Both the position numbers and the translations under genes were made by a program. Shown in pieces: positions 24,309 to 32,586 of a DNA stretch of 64,000 nucleotides. The stretch comes from an uncultured Ruminiclostridium sp. (GTDB lineage Bacteria; Bacillota; Clostridia; Oscillospirales; Ruminococcaceae), in NCBI GenBank assembly GCA_934454635.1, contig CAKSFR010000004.1, positions 92,393 to 156,392 on the forward strand. The letters are read 5' to 3'. Below the pieces are notes generated by a model. The model saw nothing but the letters and a program-made list of their open reading frames with translations. It made no database searches and had not been told where the DNA came from. Position 1 is the stretch's first letter; every line of letters begins with the position of its first letter.

Positions 24309-25379
24309 ATGAAAATGAAGTTAAAAGCATTTTATCTCTCGGCTCTTGCGCTTGCGGCTTTTACAGCTATCGGCGCGGCGAGTGAGATAAACGAAGCCGT
24401 TTATTCCGCGCCTGTAAGCTCGCAGTCGGTTTCTCAGGCGAGGCTTGTCCCTTGCGGAACGCCTTTCGGCATAAAAATGCTGACCGACGGCGTTGTAGTA
24501 ACGGATTTCGGATATGTAAACGGCTCGGTCAGTCAAAATTCTCCCGCAGAAACGGCGGGAGTTAAAATAGGAGATGTCATTACCGCAGTAAACGGCAAAA
24601 GCGTTTTCACCAGCGAGGAGCTTACCGCCGCCGTTCAGGACGACCCCGAGCAGTGCATTATAAGCCTGCTCCGTTCGGGAGAGGAAATGGAAATTTCCGC
24701 CGCGCCCGTAATTTCGTCAGAGGACGGGACATATAAAATAGGCTTGTGGACTCGCGACAGCTGCGCAGGGATAGGCACAATGACGTTCTACGACCCAGAA
24801 AAAAAGGTGTTCGGCGGACTTGGACACGCGGTAAGCGACGCGTCAACGGGTCAGAAGCTGCCGCTGCTTGAGGGAGAAATTACCGCCGTAACGATAACGG
24901 ACGTCCTAAAGGGAAGCAGCGGAACCCCGGGAGAGCTTTGCGGCGCGTTCGTTTCGGATACCAAAACCGGAAGCGTTGAAATAAACAGCGAATACGGCGT
25001 TTTCGGGTATTCGGAAATAGCGCCCGTACTCAACGAGCCGCTCGAGCTTGCCGGAAAAGATGAAATAGAAAAAGGAAAAGCGACGATTTATACAACCGTC
25101 GCGGGAATGATGCCGCAGGAATACGAAATCGAAATCGTAAAAATCGACAAGGGCAGCAGCTCCGCAGTACGCAACATGACTATCCGAGTTACGGACAGAG
25201 AACTGCTGAGCCGAACGGGCGGCATAGTTCAGGGAATGAGCGGAAGCCCGATAATCCAGAACGGAAAGCTTATCGGCGCGGTAACTCACGTCCTTGTGAA
25301 CGATTCGGCAATGGGCTACGGCGTATTTATTGAAAATATGTACAGCGCTGCCGCCCCTCTCGGCGACAACTTTGCGTGA
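24309..25379 (+). CDS. spoIVB: SpoIVB peptidase (sigma-K checkpoint)
   Basis: 356 residues; AGGAGGAAG ribosome site. N-terminal signal/anchor, PDZ domain about 55-130 (VVVTDFGYVNGSVSQNSPAETAGVKIGDVITAVNGK), then an S55 serine peptidase: GGLGHAVSD (His about 173) and GMSGSPIIQNGKLIGAVTHVLVND (Ser about 311-313). In Bacillus it is secreted from the forespore and triggers SpoIVFB to process pro-sigma-K in the mother cell; the matching sigK is at 4.4 kb. Usual neighbours recN and spo0A are absent here. No convincing sigma-G promoter found. Confidence 0.93.
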   Translation: MKMKLKAFYLSALALAAFTAIGAASEINEAVYSAPVSSQSVSQARLVPCGTPFGIKMLTDGVVVTDFGYVNGSVSQNSPAETAGVKIGDVITAVNGKSVFTSEELTAAVQDDPEQCIISLLRSGEEMEISAAPVISSEDGTYKIGLWTRDSCAGIGTMTFYDPEKKVFGGLGHAVSDASTGQKLPLLEGEITAVTITDVLKGSSGTPGELCGAFVSDTKTGSVEINSEYGVFGYSEIAPVLNEPLELAGKDEIEKGKATIYTTVAGMMPQEYEIEIVKIDKGSSSAVRNMTIRVTDRELLSRTGGIVQGMSGSPIIQNGKLIGAVTHVLVNDSAMGYGVFIENMYSAAAPLGDNFA

Positions 25380-25398
25380 AAACACCGCACAATAGCTT

Positions 25399-25430
25399 TT
25401 ATACTCAGCACCAATCGGTGATTAGTATTA
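25399..25430. repeat. Minimal inverted-repeat element (two fused ends)
   Basis: 32 bp consisting only of a left end TTATACTCAGCACCAAT joined to a right end CGGTGATTAGTATTA, with no interior. It overlaps the next copy by three bases. Looks like an internal deletion derivative or a solo scar of the 19.3-kb family. Confidence 0.6.
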
Positions 25431-25496
25431 TACTCAGCACCAAGTAAAAACTCCACAAAGATTATTTGTCTGTAATTTTATTGGTGATTGGTATTA
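25428..25496. repeat. AT-rich inverted-repeat element, short copy
   Basis: 69 bp starting TTATACTCAGCACCAAG and ending ATTGGTGATTGGTATTA, the same ends as the 19.3-kb copy but with a shorter interior. Lies between spoIVB and tgt, inside the split terminator. Confidence 0.7.
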
Positions 25497-25518
25497 GGAG
25501 CCGTTGTGCGGTGTCGTA

Positions 25519-26661
25519 TTATATTCTCTGTTCAAGAAGCGGCGAATAATACGCTCTGAACTGCGCGAACTCGCCCTTGTCAAGCGCGTCGCGTATCTTT
25601 TCCATGAGCGTATTGTAAAAATAAAGGTTGTGCTGAACCGCAAGCCGTCCCGCAAGCTGTTCGCCTGCTTTGAACAGGTGGCGCAGGTAGCTTCGGGAGA
25701 AGTTGCGGCAGGTCGGGCAGTCGCATTCCTCGTCGAGCGGCTTGTCGTCGAGCGCATAACGTTCATTTGTCATGTGCGTAACGCCTTTCCATGTGAACAT
25801 AGTAGCGTGGCGGGCGTTGCGGCTCGGCATAACGCAGTCGAACATATCAATTCCGCGCGCAACGCTCTCGATTATGTTGGTCGGAGTTCCCACGCCCATG
25901 AGATAGCGCGGCTTATCGACGGGAGCGTGCGGCAGTACAACGTCGAGGATATGATACATAACGTCGGTCGGTTCGCCTACCGCAAGTCCTCCTACGGCAT
26001 AGCCGTCAAGGTCTAACGCGGCAATATCCTGCATATGCTTTATGCGCAGGTCGTCAAAAGTCGCGCCCTGATTTATTCCGAAAAGAAGCTGATTTTTGTT
26101 TATCGTTTCGGGCAGGGAGTTGAGCCGCTCCATTTCTTTTTTGCAGCGTATCAGCCAGCGTGTTGTACGCTCGACCGAATGCTTCGCATAATCGTACTTT
26201 GCGGGATTTTCAACGCACTCGTCAAACGCCATGGCAATCGTTGAACCGAGGTGGGACTGTATCTGCATACTCTCCTCCGGTCCCATAAAAATGCGGTGTC
26301 CGTCGAGGTGACACTGGAAAGTTACGCCCTCCTCTTTTATTTTACGGAGTTTCGCGAGAGAGAACACCTGAAAACCGCCGCTGTCGGTAAGAATAGGTCT
26401 GTCCCAGTTCATGAACTTGTGAAGTCCGCCCATTTTATACACAACGTCGTCGCCGGGGCGAACGTGCAGATGATATGTGTTGCAAAGTTCGACCTGACAT
26501 TTCAGTTCCTTGAGGTCAAGCGACGAAATGCCGCCCTTTATCGCCCCGCAGGTGCCGACGTTCATAAAAAACGGCGACTGGATAACGCCGTGCGGAGTTG
26601 TGAAAACGCCTCTGCGGGCGCGATCCTCGGTTTTCAGAATTTCAAAGCTGCTGTTTCCCAT
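25519..26661 (-). CDS. tgt: tRNA-guanine transglycosylase (Tgt)
   Basis: 380 residues. Exchanges guanine-34 for preQ1 in GUN-anticodon tRNAs. Signatures: LTDSGGFQVFSLAKLRKIKEEGV, GGLAVGEP, and the zinc site CDCPTC...YLRHLF near residue 320. Last gene of the queA-NUDIX-phosphoesterase-tgt operon. Confidence 0.97.
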   Translation of the reverse strand: MGNSSFEILKTEDRARRGVFTTPHGVIQSPFFMNVGTCGAIKGGISSLDLKELKCQVELCNTYHLHVRPGDDVVYKMGGLHKFMNWDRPILTDSGGFQVFSLAKLRKIKEEGVTFQCHLDGHRIFMGPEESMQIQSHLGSTIAMAFDECVENPAKYDYAKHSVERTTRWLIRCKKEMERLNSLPETINKNQLLFGINQGATFDDLRIKHMQDIAALDLDGYAVGGLAVGEPTDVMYHILDVVLPHAPVDKPRYLMGVGTPTNIIESVARGIDMFDCVMPSRNARHATMFTWKGVTHMTNERYALDDKPLDEECDCPTCRNFSRSYLRHLFKAGEQLAGRLAVQHNLYFYNTLMEKIRDALDKGEFAQFRAYYSPLLEQRI

Positions 26662-26671
26662 AATTTTCCTT

Positions 26672-27757
26672 TCATATACATTCCTGCGGAATCATTCCGA
26701 CCTGTCCGTTTTGGTGGATTCCGAAGGCGAAATTTCCGATATTTCCGTATTGATAGAACGTTTCGCCGACCTTTACGCTTACGAAGCTGTTCAGATTTAT
26801 CCAGCCATGAAGCGCGCCGTTCCAATTCCCCGTCATGCATTTCGGAATTGCGCCGACCTTTTCGCTCCCGATTATCCTGACCTTAAAAAAATCGCCGTCC
26901 TCGCCGATTATTTCAAGGTGATCCTTTTCGTAATCGCAGTAAATCACGGCGTTCGGGCTGTCCCAATCCTTTTTAACGGTTTTTCCGTCCGAAAGCGGCA
27001 TAAAAACCGTTTCATAGCTGTATTCGCCGCCGTTTTTTTTCATCACAAAAGCGTTGAGCTGTCCCGCCCACTTCACCTCGCAGCCGCCGTCAATGCCGAT
27101 TATCCGCTTTTCCCTGTCGATTATGGGGAAGTTTGTATTCCCCGAGCGAGAAAAGTTATAGGTCGGGAAATGCCCGACGACAACGTATTTTTCGAGAGTG
27201 TGACTGCTCCGCAGAAACCACGGTGCAGAAAGAAAAGTCCACATATCGCTGTTTTCCCAATCGACGCGGTTTTCTATGCCCGCGTGAACGAAGATGTGTC
27301 CGTTGGTTTCCAACGCAAGGGGAAGCTGCTCGAGAAAATCCAGCTCGTCCGAATAGGCTTCTGCCGTCCTCCGCCGCTTTTCGTCAAAATTGTCCCCAAA
27401 ATCCGTTATTCCAATCGTCTGCGCCATTTCGCAGAAAGTGTTTTTCGGGCGGCTTTCAAGCCTTTTCATAAACCGCTCGCGGTCGTCCGAAAACGCCATA
27501 TACCCGCACATTGTGTCGTTATTGCCTTTCAGCACGACAACGCGGTCGCTCTGCTCCGAAAGCGACTTCACAAGACGTATCGTTTCAATATTTCGGCTGC
27601 CCTTTTCAACGAGGTCGCCGAGTATAAAAAGGTAGTCCAAGTCCGCCCTGTACCCACATTTTTCAAGCAGCGCGGCAAACTCGCCGCAATGCCCGTGTAT
27701 GTCGCTCACGCAGATAATGCGACAGCGCTCCTCAAGATTTTTTCTTATTATTTTCAT
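26672..27757 (-). CDS. Metallophosphoesterase with C-terminal SH3-like region
   Basis: 361 residues. Calcineurin-like metal motifs: VSDIHGH, GDLVEKG, LKGNND (Asp where PPP enzymes have His-Glu), FVHAG and VVGHFPT in residues about 10-230. The C-terminal 100 residues (VRIIGSEKVGAIPK...VKVGETFYQYGNIGNF) are beta-rich and may be an SH3-like module. Close in layout to diadenosine-tetraphosphatase/PrpE-type protein phosphatases; substrate unknown. Overlaps the NUDIX gene by 4 nt. Confidence 0.8.
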   Translation of the reverse strand: MKIIRKNLEERCRIICVSDIHGHCGEFAALLEKCGYRADLDYLFILGDLVEKGSRNIETIRLVKSLSEQSDRVVVLKGNNDTMCGYMAFSDDRERFMKRLESRPKNTFCEMAQTIGITDFGDNFDEKRRRTAEAYSDELDFLEQLPLALETNGHIFVHAGIENRVDWENSDMWTFLSAPWFLRSSHTLEKYVVVGHFPTYNFSRSGNTNFPIIDREKRIIGIDGGCEVKWAGQLNAFVMKKNGGEYSYETVFMPLSDGKTVKKDWDSPNAVIYCDYEKDHLEIIGEDGDFFKVRIIGSEKVGAIPKCMTGNWNGALHGWINLNSFVSVKVGETFYQYGNIGNFAFGIHQNGQVGMIPQECI

Positions 27758-28230
27758 TGTATTGTTATGATATTTCTGACGTTTTCCGAGGGATTAAGAA
27801 GCTCCGTGCGGAAAAACTCGGGAAAGAATTTCACTCCTCCGCAGTCTTTCAGGTCTATCCAGCCGAGCGTTTCGCTCTGACCCGCGTCATTAACGCCGCA
27901 GCTTTTTATCAAGCTGTAATCAAAGGGTTTGATATAGTAAAAAAGTGAAAGTTCATGATAGCGCAGTCCGCAGTTCAAGCCGAAATCACTTGTAAAAAAA
28001 TTCTCGTGAACAAATCCGAGCCGCTCGATTTCCGTATGAACACCAGTTTCTTCAAACACTTCCCGCAGAACAGCCTGCTCCGCCGTTTCACCGAGCTTCA
28101 CCCGACCGCCGACCGAATAATAATAGCCGCAGCCCTCGCTTTTCGTCATCAGCACGCGCGTTCCGTCTAGAATTATCGCCCCAACGCGGTAATTAAAAAC
28201 ACCGTTTTCCGTACGAAATGTGCAGTCCAT
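27754..28230 (-). CDS. NUDIX hydrolase
   Basis: 158 residues. NUDIX box GGRVKLGETAEQAVLREVFEETGV fits GX5EX7REUXEEXGU. Hydrolyses a nucleoside diphosphate linked to another group; substrate unknown. Sits between queA and a phosphoesterase of possible dinucleotide specificity, so both could handle nucleotide by-products; that is only inference. Confidence 0.9.
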   Translation of the reverse strand: MDCTFRTENGVFNYRVGAIILDGTRVLMTKSEGCGYYYSVGGRVKLGETAEQAVLREVFEETGVHTEIERLGFVHENFFTSDFGLNCGLRYHELSLFYYIKPFDYSLIKSCGVNDAGQSETLGWIDLKDCGGVKFFPEFFRTELLNPSENVRNIITIQ

Positions 28231-28242
28231 GCCAGCCTCCGG

Positions 28243-29265
28243 TCAAATGATCATCATGCTGTCGCCGAAGCTGAAAAAGCGGTATTTCTCGCGAATTGCG
28301 GTCTCATACGCCGCAAGCGTTTGCTCGCGCCCCATAAACGCGCTGACAAGCATAATAAGCGTGCTTTCGGGCAGGTGGAAATTTGTGATAAGCCCGTCGA
28401 TCGCCTTGAACTCGTAACCGGGATAAATAAAAATCCCCGTGTCCTCCGTGCAGGCTATGACCTCGCCGTATTTCTGCGCGGCGGACTCGAGCGTGCGGCA
28501 GCTTGTCGTTCCGACAGCTACGACCCGCCCTCCGCGAGCCCTGCACTCATTTATTTTATCCGCAGTTTCCTGCGGGATTGTGAAGTGCTCGACGTGCATT
28601 TTGTGGTCGAGAATGTTGTCCTCTTTAACGGGGCGGAACGTTCCAAGCCCGACGTGCAGCGTCACATAAGCCGTATCCACACCCTTTTCGCGCAGCGACG
28701 CGAAAACATTTTCCGTGAAATGAAGTCCCGCCGTCGGCGCTGCCGCAGAGCCTAGCTCATGCGAATATATGGTATTATAGCGATCCTTGTCCTTGAGCTT
28801 TTCGGTTATATACGGCGGCAGTGGCATCTGACCTATACGGTCGAGAATGTCGAAAAACACTCCATCAAAATCAAAACGGACAATGCGGTTCCCGTCGTCT
28901 ACCGTTTCAAGCACCTCTGCGCTGAGTTCTTCGGAAAAATCCACGACCGCGCCCTTTTTCAGACGTCTTCCCGGGCGAACCATAACCTCCCATGTGTCGT
29001 AGCTCTGCTGTTTAAGCAGCAGAAATTCGCACGGAACCTGCGTACGCCGCTTCGTACCGTAAATTCTCGCCGGAAATACCTTTGAATCGTTAAGAACAAG
29101 CAGGTCGCCGGCACTGAGATATTTTGCGACATTGTAAAAGTGGTCGTGCGTGATTTCGCCTGTCGCGCGGTCAATTTTCATAAGCCTTGAACTGTCGCGC
29201 GGCTCAAGCGGAGTCTGCGCAATCAATTCCTGCGGTAAATCATAGTAAAAATCGGATCTCTGCAT
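28243..29265 (-). CDS. queA: S-adenosylmethionine:tRNA ribosyltransferase-isomerase
   Basis: 340 residues, family length. Converts preQ1-tRNA to epoxyqueuosine using the ribosyl group of SAM. Signatures: DLPQELIAQTPLEPRDSSRLM at the N-terminus, AAPTAGLHFTE, VGLGTFRPV and ITNFHLPESTLIMLVSAF at the C-terminus. First gene of the operon with tgt downstream. Confidence 0.97.
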   Translation of the reverse strand: MQRSDFYYDLPQELIAQTPLEPRDSSRLMKIDRATGEITHDHFYNVAKYLSAGDLLVLNDSKVFPARIYGTKRRTQVPCEFLLLKQQSYDTWEVMVRPGRRLKKGAVVDFSEELSAEVLETVDDGNRIVRFDFDGVFFDILDRIGQMPLPPYITEKLKDKDRYNTIYSHELGSAAAPTAGLHFTENVFASLREKGVDTAYVTLHVGLGTFRPVKEDNILDHKMHVEHFTIPQETADKINECRARGGRVVAVGTTSCRTLESAAQKYGEVIACTEDTGIFIYPGYEFKAIDGLITNFHLPESTLIMLVSAFMGREQTLAAYETAIREKYRFFSFGDSMMII

Positions 29266-29304
29266 AGCTTGCCTTCCATTTCAACAATTTGCGTCATATT
29301 TTCT

Positions 29305-29332
29305 ATTATACCATTTTCACGCGGTTTGTCAA
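29305..29332 (-). promoter_or_regulatory. SigA promoter of the queA operon
   Basis: Minus-strand TTGACA (29327-29332), 16-nt spacer, TATAAT (29305-29310), 40 nt before queA. Confidence 0.8.
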
Positions 29333-29362
29333 CCGTTTGCGTGGATTTATTGCCGCAAAAGA

Positions 29363-29466
29363 TGGGGCGCACGCGTGCGATACGGCGGCAAAGCCGTATC
29401 GCACAGGCGGCGAAGCCGCCGCCAAGGATATGCCGCGCGAAGTGCGGCATATCCGCGTGCGCCCCA
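29363..29466. repeat. Cloverleaf palindromic element 1
   Basis: A perfect 13-bp outer stem (TGGGGCGCACGCG, 29363-29375, with 29454-29466) encloses three hairpins: 29376-29403 (11 bp, 6-nt loop), 29406-29420 (GGCGGC-gaa-GCCGCC, 6 bp) and 29426-29453 (10 bp, 7-nt loop). Almost every base is paired. It lies downstream of the GH51/DUF6171 operon and upstream of the queA promoter. Confidence 0.8.
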
Positions 29467-29570
29467 CATCGGGAGAAAGCACTTTCCGACCCGAAAAAGC
29501 GGGAAGAACTATCCCACGAAACGCGGCGTTTTGCTACGTTTGCGGGGAGCGCTAAGCATACAAAAGCCGC

Positions 29571-29612
29571 AGCGCCCGCCGACGAGGGGTTTTCCCTCAG
29601 TCGGCGGGCGCT
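29571..29612 (-). terminator. Long hairpin downstream of GH51-DUF6171
   Basis: Perfect 13-bp stem AGCGCCCGCCGAC / GTCGGCGGGCGCT with an inner GAGGG-gtttt-CCCTC helix. On the minus strand it is followed by GCGGCTTTTGT, a short T-run, so it may terminate the leftward GH51 operon about 150 nt after its last stop. Confidence 0.6.
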
Positions 29613-29729
29613 CTGCGCTTTCCCAAAGCTTTACTTTATTTCGCACAAACTCGCGGCTTTCAATTTCATCGCGATATTCCACCGTTTGAGCAACGCCGCG
29701 CTTTTAACGCTGTATAAACTCCCGCACAC

Positions 29730-29758
29730 GGCGCTCCGCTGCTTCGCAGCTCCGCGCC
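29730..29758. repeat. Symmetric GC hairpin with TTC loop
   Basis: GGCGC-TCC-GCTGC-TTC-GCAGC-TCC-GCGCC: two 5-bp helices separated by a TCC/TCC internal loop and closed by TTC, just past the DUF6171 stop. The loop triplet recurs in the hairpins at 32.4-32.6 kb. Confidence 0.6.
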
Positions 29759-29761
29759 GCC

Positions 29762-30016
29762 TCACCAGTACGTTTTCGGGTGAGGGCAATACTGCCCCCT
29801 CTTTGCCGCGCGCAGTTCAACATAACAGCCGCACACCGCGCACATACCGCTGTTCAACTGTTCGCATACCGAACATATACCGAGCCTACGGCGATATTCC
29901 GCTTCGTCGGCACGCTGTTCCTGCGGCATCGCTGCGATTATTTCACGAACGGTCAGGAGCGCGCCGTCAGGGTCATATTCCTCAAGCAGACATTTCCGAC
30001 AAAACGGCTTGCTCAT
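29762..30016 (-). CDS. DUF6171-type cysteine-rich protein
   Basis: 84 residues; start ATG at 30016 overlaps the GH51 stop by 4 nt (ATGA). Nine cysteines in zinc-finger-like pairs: [14 protein letters not shown], then [40 protein letters not shown]. This matches a Clostridial family I recall as DUF6171, function unknown. Coupling to an arabinofuranosidase gene is probably incidental. Confidence 0.75.
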   Translation of the reverse strand: MSKPFCRKCLLEEYDPDGALLTVREIIAAMPQEQRADEAEYRRRLGICSVCEQLNSGMCAVCGCYVELRAAKRGQYCPHPKTYW

Positions 30017-31488
30017 GACAGAGTTATCCTTACTATCGAGCAAGGCGGGAGAACGATGGAAAATCCGCCGTCTGTTAAGCACGCTGAATACGGTTTTATC
30101 GTTACATTTTCGGGCGTATCGAAATCGTTTTTGTCCGTAACATTCCCCGTGAGAATTTCAGCTGAAGCCAATGACGGCAAAAATCCGTTGAGTCCGCACG
30201 AAATTTCAGCCTCTTCCGAGAGCGAGCAGTTAGCAAGCGTAACCGTTATCACATTTTCCTTTATTGAAGCGGAACAGCTTATCATCGGTATCTCAGCGCC
30301 CTCGCCGACAGTCTCGTTTTTAATGTGCGAATAGATAAGTTCGCCGTTCTGGTGTTCCTTAAACAAGTCGAAAACATGATATGTCGGCGTTTTTATCATC
30401 TTTTCGCCCTCGGTAAGAATCAGTGCCTGAAGAACATTTACCGCCTGCGCGAGATTCGCCATAACCACGCGGTCGGAGTGATTATTGAAAATATTCAGAT
30501 TGCACGCGGCAACAATAGCGTCCCGCATGGTGTTCTGCTGATATAGAAAACCGGGATTCGTTCCGGGTTCAACATCATACCAACAGCCCCACTCATCAAC
30601 GATAAGTCCTATCTCATGATTTTTATCGTGGCGCTCCATAACCGCCGTGTGACGCTTGATAAGCTCTTCCATAAACAGCGTTTTAGAAATTGTTTCATAG
30701 TATTCGACGGGGGTAAATTCCGTCGCGCTTCCTTTTTCACTCCAGTTCCCCGTCGGCAGTGTGTAGTAATGCAGAGAAATAGCCTTTGTGTGCCACGGCT
30801 TAACGCTTTCGAGCAGCTTATCCGTCCAGTTGTAATCGTCCGCGCTCGGTCCGCAGGCGATCCTGAACAGTTCGTTTCCGCTGAAATTCTTGCAGAAGCT
30901 CTGATAACGGCGATATTCGTCCGCATAATATTCGGGTCGCATATTCCCGCCGCAGCCCCAGTTTTCGTTGCCTATTCCGAGGTATTTCAGTTTCCACGGC
31001 TTTTCGCGGCCGTTTTTCCGACGCAGCTCCGCCATAGGTGAAACGCCGTCGAAAGTGATATATTCTATCCATTCCGACAGCTCCTGAACCGTCCCGCTGC
31101 CGAGATTACCCGCAAGATACGGCTCACAGCCGATTTCCTCGCAAAGATTAAAGAACTCGTGCGTACCGAACGAATTGTCCTCCGTTACGCCGCCCCAGTT
31201 TGTATTCACCATCTTTTTTCTTGATGACTTTTCGCCGATACCGTCTTTCCAGTGATATTCGTCCGCAAAACACCCGCCCGGCCAGCGAAGAACAGGCATC
31301 TTAATTTTTCGGAATGCCTCGATAATGTCGGTGCGCACGCCGTTTTTATTGGGAATTTCCGATTCCTCCCCGACATAAATTCCGTTGTAAATGCAGCGCC
31401 CGAGATGCTCGGAAAAATGTCCGTAAATTTCAGGATTTATGTGAGAAATTCGATCCGCAGCGTTCAGTGTAAGCTTAATATTCTTCAT
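30013..31488 (-). CDS. Alpha-L-arabinofuranosidase, GH51
   Basis: 491 residues with the preferred start at 31488; an ATG at 31500 directly abuts AAAGGA and seems too close. No signal peptide, so it acts in the cytoplasm on imported arabino-oligosaccharides. GH51 barrel with [14 protein letters not shown], acid/base Glu in [11 protein letters not shown] and nucleophile Glu in [10 protein letters not shown]-terminal beta-sandwich ends [15 protein letters not shown]. Divergent from an AraC regulator with overlapping promoters, so local arabinose-type induction is likely. Confidence 0.94.
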   Translation of the reverse strand: MKNIKLTLNAADRISHINPEIYGHFSEHLGRCIYNGIYVGEESEIPNKNGVRTDIIEAFRKIKMPVLRWPGGCFADEYHWKDGIGEKSSRKKMVNTNWGGVTEDNSFGTHEFFNLCEEIGCEPYLAGNLGSGTVQELSEWIEYITFDGVSPMAELRRKNGREKPWKLKYLGIGNENWGCGGNMRPEYYADEYRRYQSFCKNFSGNELFRIACGPSADDYNWTDKLLESVKPWHTKAISLHYYTLPTGNWSEKGSATEFTPVEYYETISKTLFMEELIKRHTAVMERHDKNHEIGLIVDEWGCWYDVEPGTNPGFLYQQNTMRDAIVAACNLNIFNNHSDRVVMANLAQAVNVLQALILTEGEKMIKTPTYHVFDLFKEHQNGELIYSHIKNETVGEGAEIPMISCSASIKENVITVTLANCSLSEEAEISCGLNGFLPSLASAEILTGNVTDKNDFDTPENVTIKPYSACLTDGGFSIVLPPCSIVRITLS

Positions 31489-31517
31489 GGCGTTCACCAT
31501 TCCTTTCGTTTTTATTT

Positions 31518-31546
31518 ATTTTACACCATTGACAACCCGCGTACAA
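31518..31546 (-). promoter_or_regulatory. Promoter of GH51 gene
   Basis: Minus-strand TTGTAC (31541-31546), 17-nt spacer, TAAAAT (31518-31523). It overlaps the divergent AraC-gene promoter almost completely, so the two should exclude each other. Confidence 0.55.
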
Positions 31547-31557
31547 TGACATATAAT
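31529..31557 (+). promoter_or_regulatory. Promoter of AraC-type regulator gene
   Basis: TTGACA (31529-31534), 17-nt spacer, TATAAT (31552-31557): a perfect sigma-A promoter 46 nt before the regulator start. Confidence 0.85.
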
Positions 31558-31602
31558 ATCTTTATACTGATATATCATACTATTTTATTGAGGAGCTGCG
31601 CT

Positions 31603-32385
31603 ATGACTCTGCATGATATGGGAATGAACTATCGTCACGAGCCTGATTTTTACATTGACCGTCCGAACGGCTCGGGTGACAATCTTATACTGATATTTAA
31701 AACGCCTGCAAAAATAAAACTTCGCGGAGAGGAAAACGTTGTTCCCGCAGATACTGCAATTATATACAAAAACGGAACTGAACAATCCTACGGCGCAGGC
31801 AATTCTACATATATAAACCACTGGCTTCATTTCGACGCAGACGAAAGCGATATCTTTCACTTCACGTCCGGAGTGCGGTTCGATACGCCAATTTTATTGA
31901 AAAACTGTATTGTCTGTGAGAAAATAATGAACGAGATCAATCTTGAACGGCTTTCGGGGAATCCAACCGCAAGCATATGCATCGATATTCTGCTGCGGCT
32001 GCTGCTTATACGCATGGGCGAGAATTTTCCGACTGCCGACGGAAATGAAACTTCCTGCGAAAATCCGCACAGCCAAGCGCTCCGCGAACTTCGCGCAGAA
32101 ATCTATGAAAACACTTCTTCAAATACCACGATAAATGCTCTCGCGGCAAGGCTCGGACTAAGCCCGTCATATTTTCAGGCGCTCTATAAGGCGCAGTTCT
32201 GCGTAAGCTGCTACGAGGACGTGATTACCGCACGGATACGCGCCGCAAAATACTACCTGCGTACAACGCGGCTTTCCGTCAAGGAGGTCTCCGCGCTTTG
32301 CGGCTGCGATAATCCAGAGCATTTCATGCGCCAGTTCCGCGCAAGAACGGGACTTACTCCGACCGAATACAGAACTAACATATAG
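31603..32385 (+). CDS. AraC family transcriptional regulator
   Basis: 260 residues; start ATG at 31603 after GAGGAG (the frame is open further upstream but covers the promoter and GH51 start). N-terminal cupin-like sensing domain (residues about 10-110), C-terminal double helix-turn-helix: INALAARLGLSPSYFQALYKAQFCVSCYEDVITARI and LSVKEVSALCGCDNPEHFMRQFRARTGLTPTEYR. Divergent from the GH51 gene, its presumed target. Confidence 0.92.
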   Translation: MTLHDMGMNYRHEPDFYIDRPNGSGDNLILIFKTPAKIKLRGEENVVPADTAIIYKNGTEQSYGAGNSTYINHWLHFDADESDIFHFTSGVRFDTPILLKNCIVCEKIMNEINLERLSGNPTASICIDILLRLLLIRMGENFPTADGNETSCENPHSQALRELRAEIYENTSSNTTINALAARLGLSPSYFQALYKAQFCVSCYEDVITARIRAAKYYLRTTRLSVKEVSALCGCDNPEHFMRQFRARTGLTPTEYRTNI

Positions 32386-32413
32386 CCGTACATTTACCCG
32401 CAACGCACGACAA

Positions 32414-32448
32414 AGCGCCTGCCCGCTGCTTCGCAGCGGGCAGGCGCT
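32414..32448. repeat. 16-bp perfect hairpin with TTC loop
   Basis: AGCGCCTGCCCGCTGC (32414-32429), loop TTC, and its exact complement (32433-32448). It lies 29 nt after the AraC-gene stop, without a T-tract, and 22 nt from cloverleaf 2. Related in form, with matching GCGCC outer ends, to the hairpin at 29571-29612. Confidence 0.75.
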
Positions 32449-32470
32449 CCCACACTTTCTGCTCCCCCAC

Positions 32471-32575
32471 GGGCGCGCGGCGCGCCTTTCATTTGGCAAA
32501 GCCAAATGAAAGTGCAGCGGCAAAGCCGCTGCCGCCGCTGTTCGCTTCGCGAACAGCGGCGCGCGCCGCGCGCCC
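32471..32575. repeat. Cloverleaf palindromic element 2
   Basis: Perfect 15-bp outer stem (GGGCGCGCGGCGCGC, 32471-32485, with 32561-32575) enclosing three perfect hairpins: 32486-32512 (12 bp, AAA loop), 32514-32532 (8 bp, AAA loop) and 32534-32560 (12 bp, TTC loop). Same architecture and size (105 against 104 nt) as 29363-29466 but mostly different stem sequences. Located between convergent genes. Confidence 0.85.
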
Positions 32576-32586
32576 GCCCGCTACAG

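Larger units (their letters stand above)
25381..25516. terminator. Split terminator stem between spoIVB and tgt
   Basis: Inverted arms ACACCGCACAATAGC (about 25382-25396) and GCCGTTGTGCGGTGT (25500-25514) face each other across the convergent spoIVB/tgt junction and could form a bidirectional hairpin. The 100-bp interior is occupied by inverted-repeat elements, as if inserted into the loop. Confidence 0.45.
29266..29761. other. Gene-free GC-rich structured region
   Basis: About 495 bp without a credible gene. From left: queA promoter, a four-stem cloverleaf palindrome (29363-29466), a 13+5-bp compound hairpin (29571-29612) and a symmetric hairpin (29730-29758). Long plus-strand frames here are by-products of high GC and lack ribosome sites. 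Confidence 0.7.

Noticed and set aside
26510..27880. 456-residue plus-strand frame across tgt, phosphoesterase and NUDIX genes
   Set aside because: Spans the ends of three well-supported minus-strand genes, which a real gene would not do.
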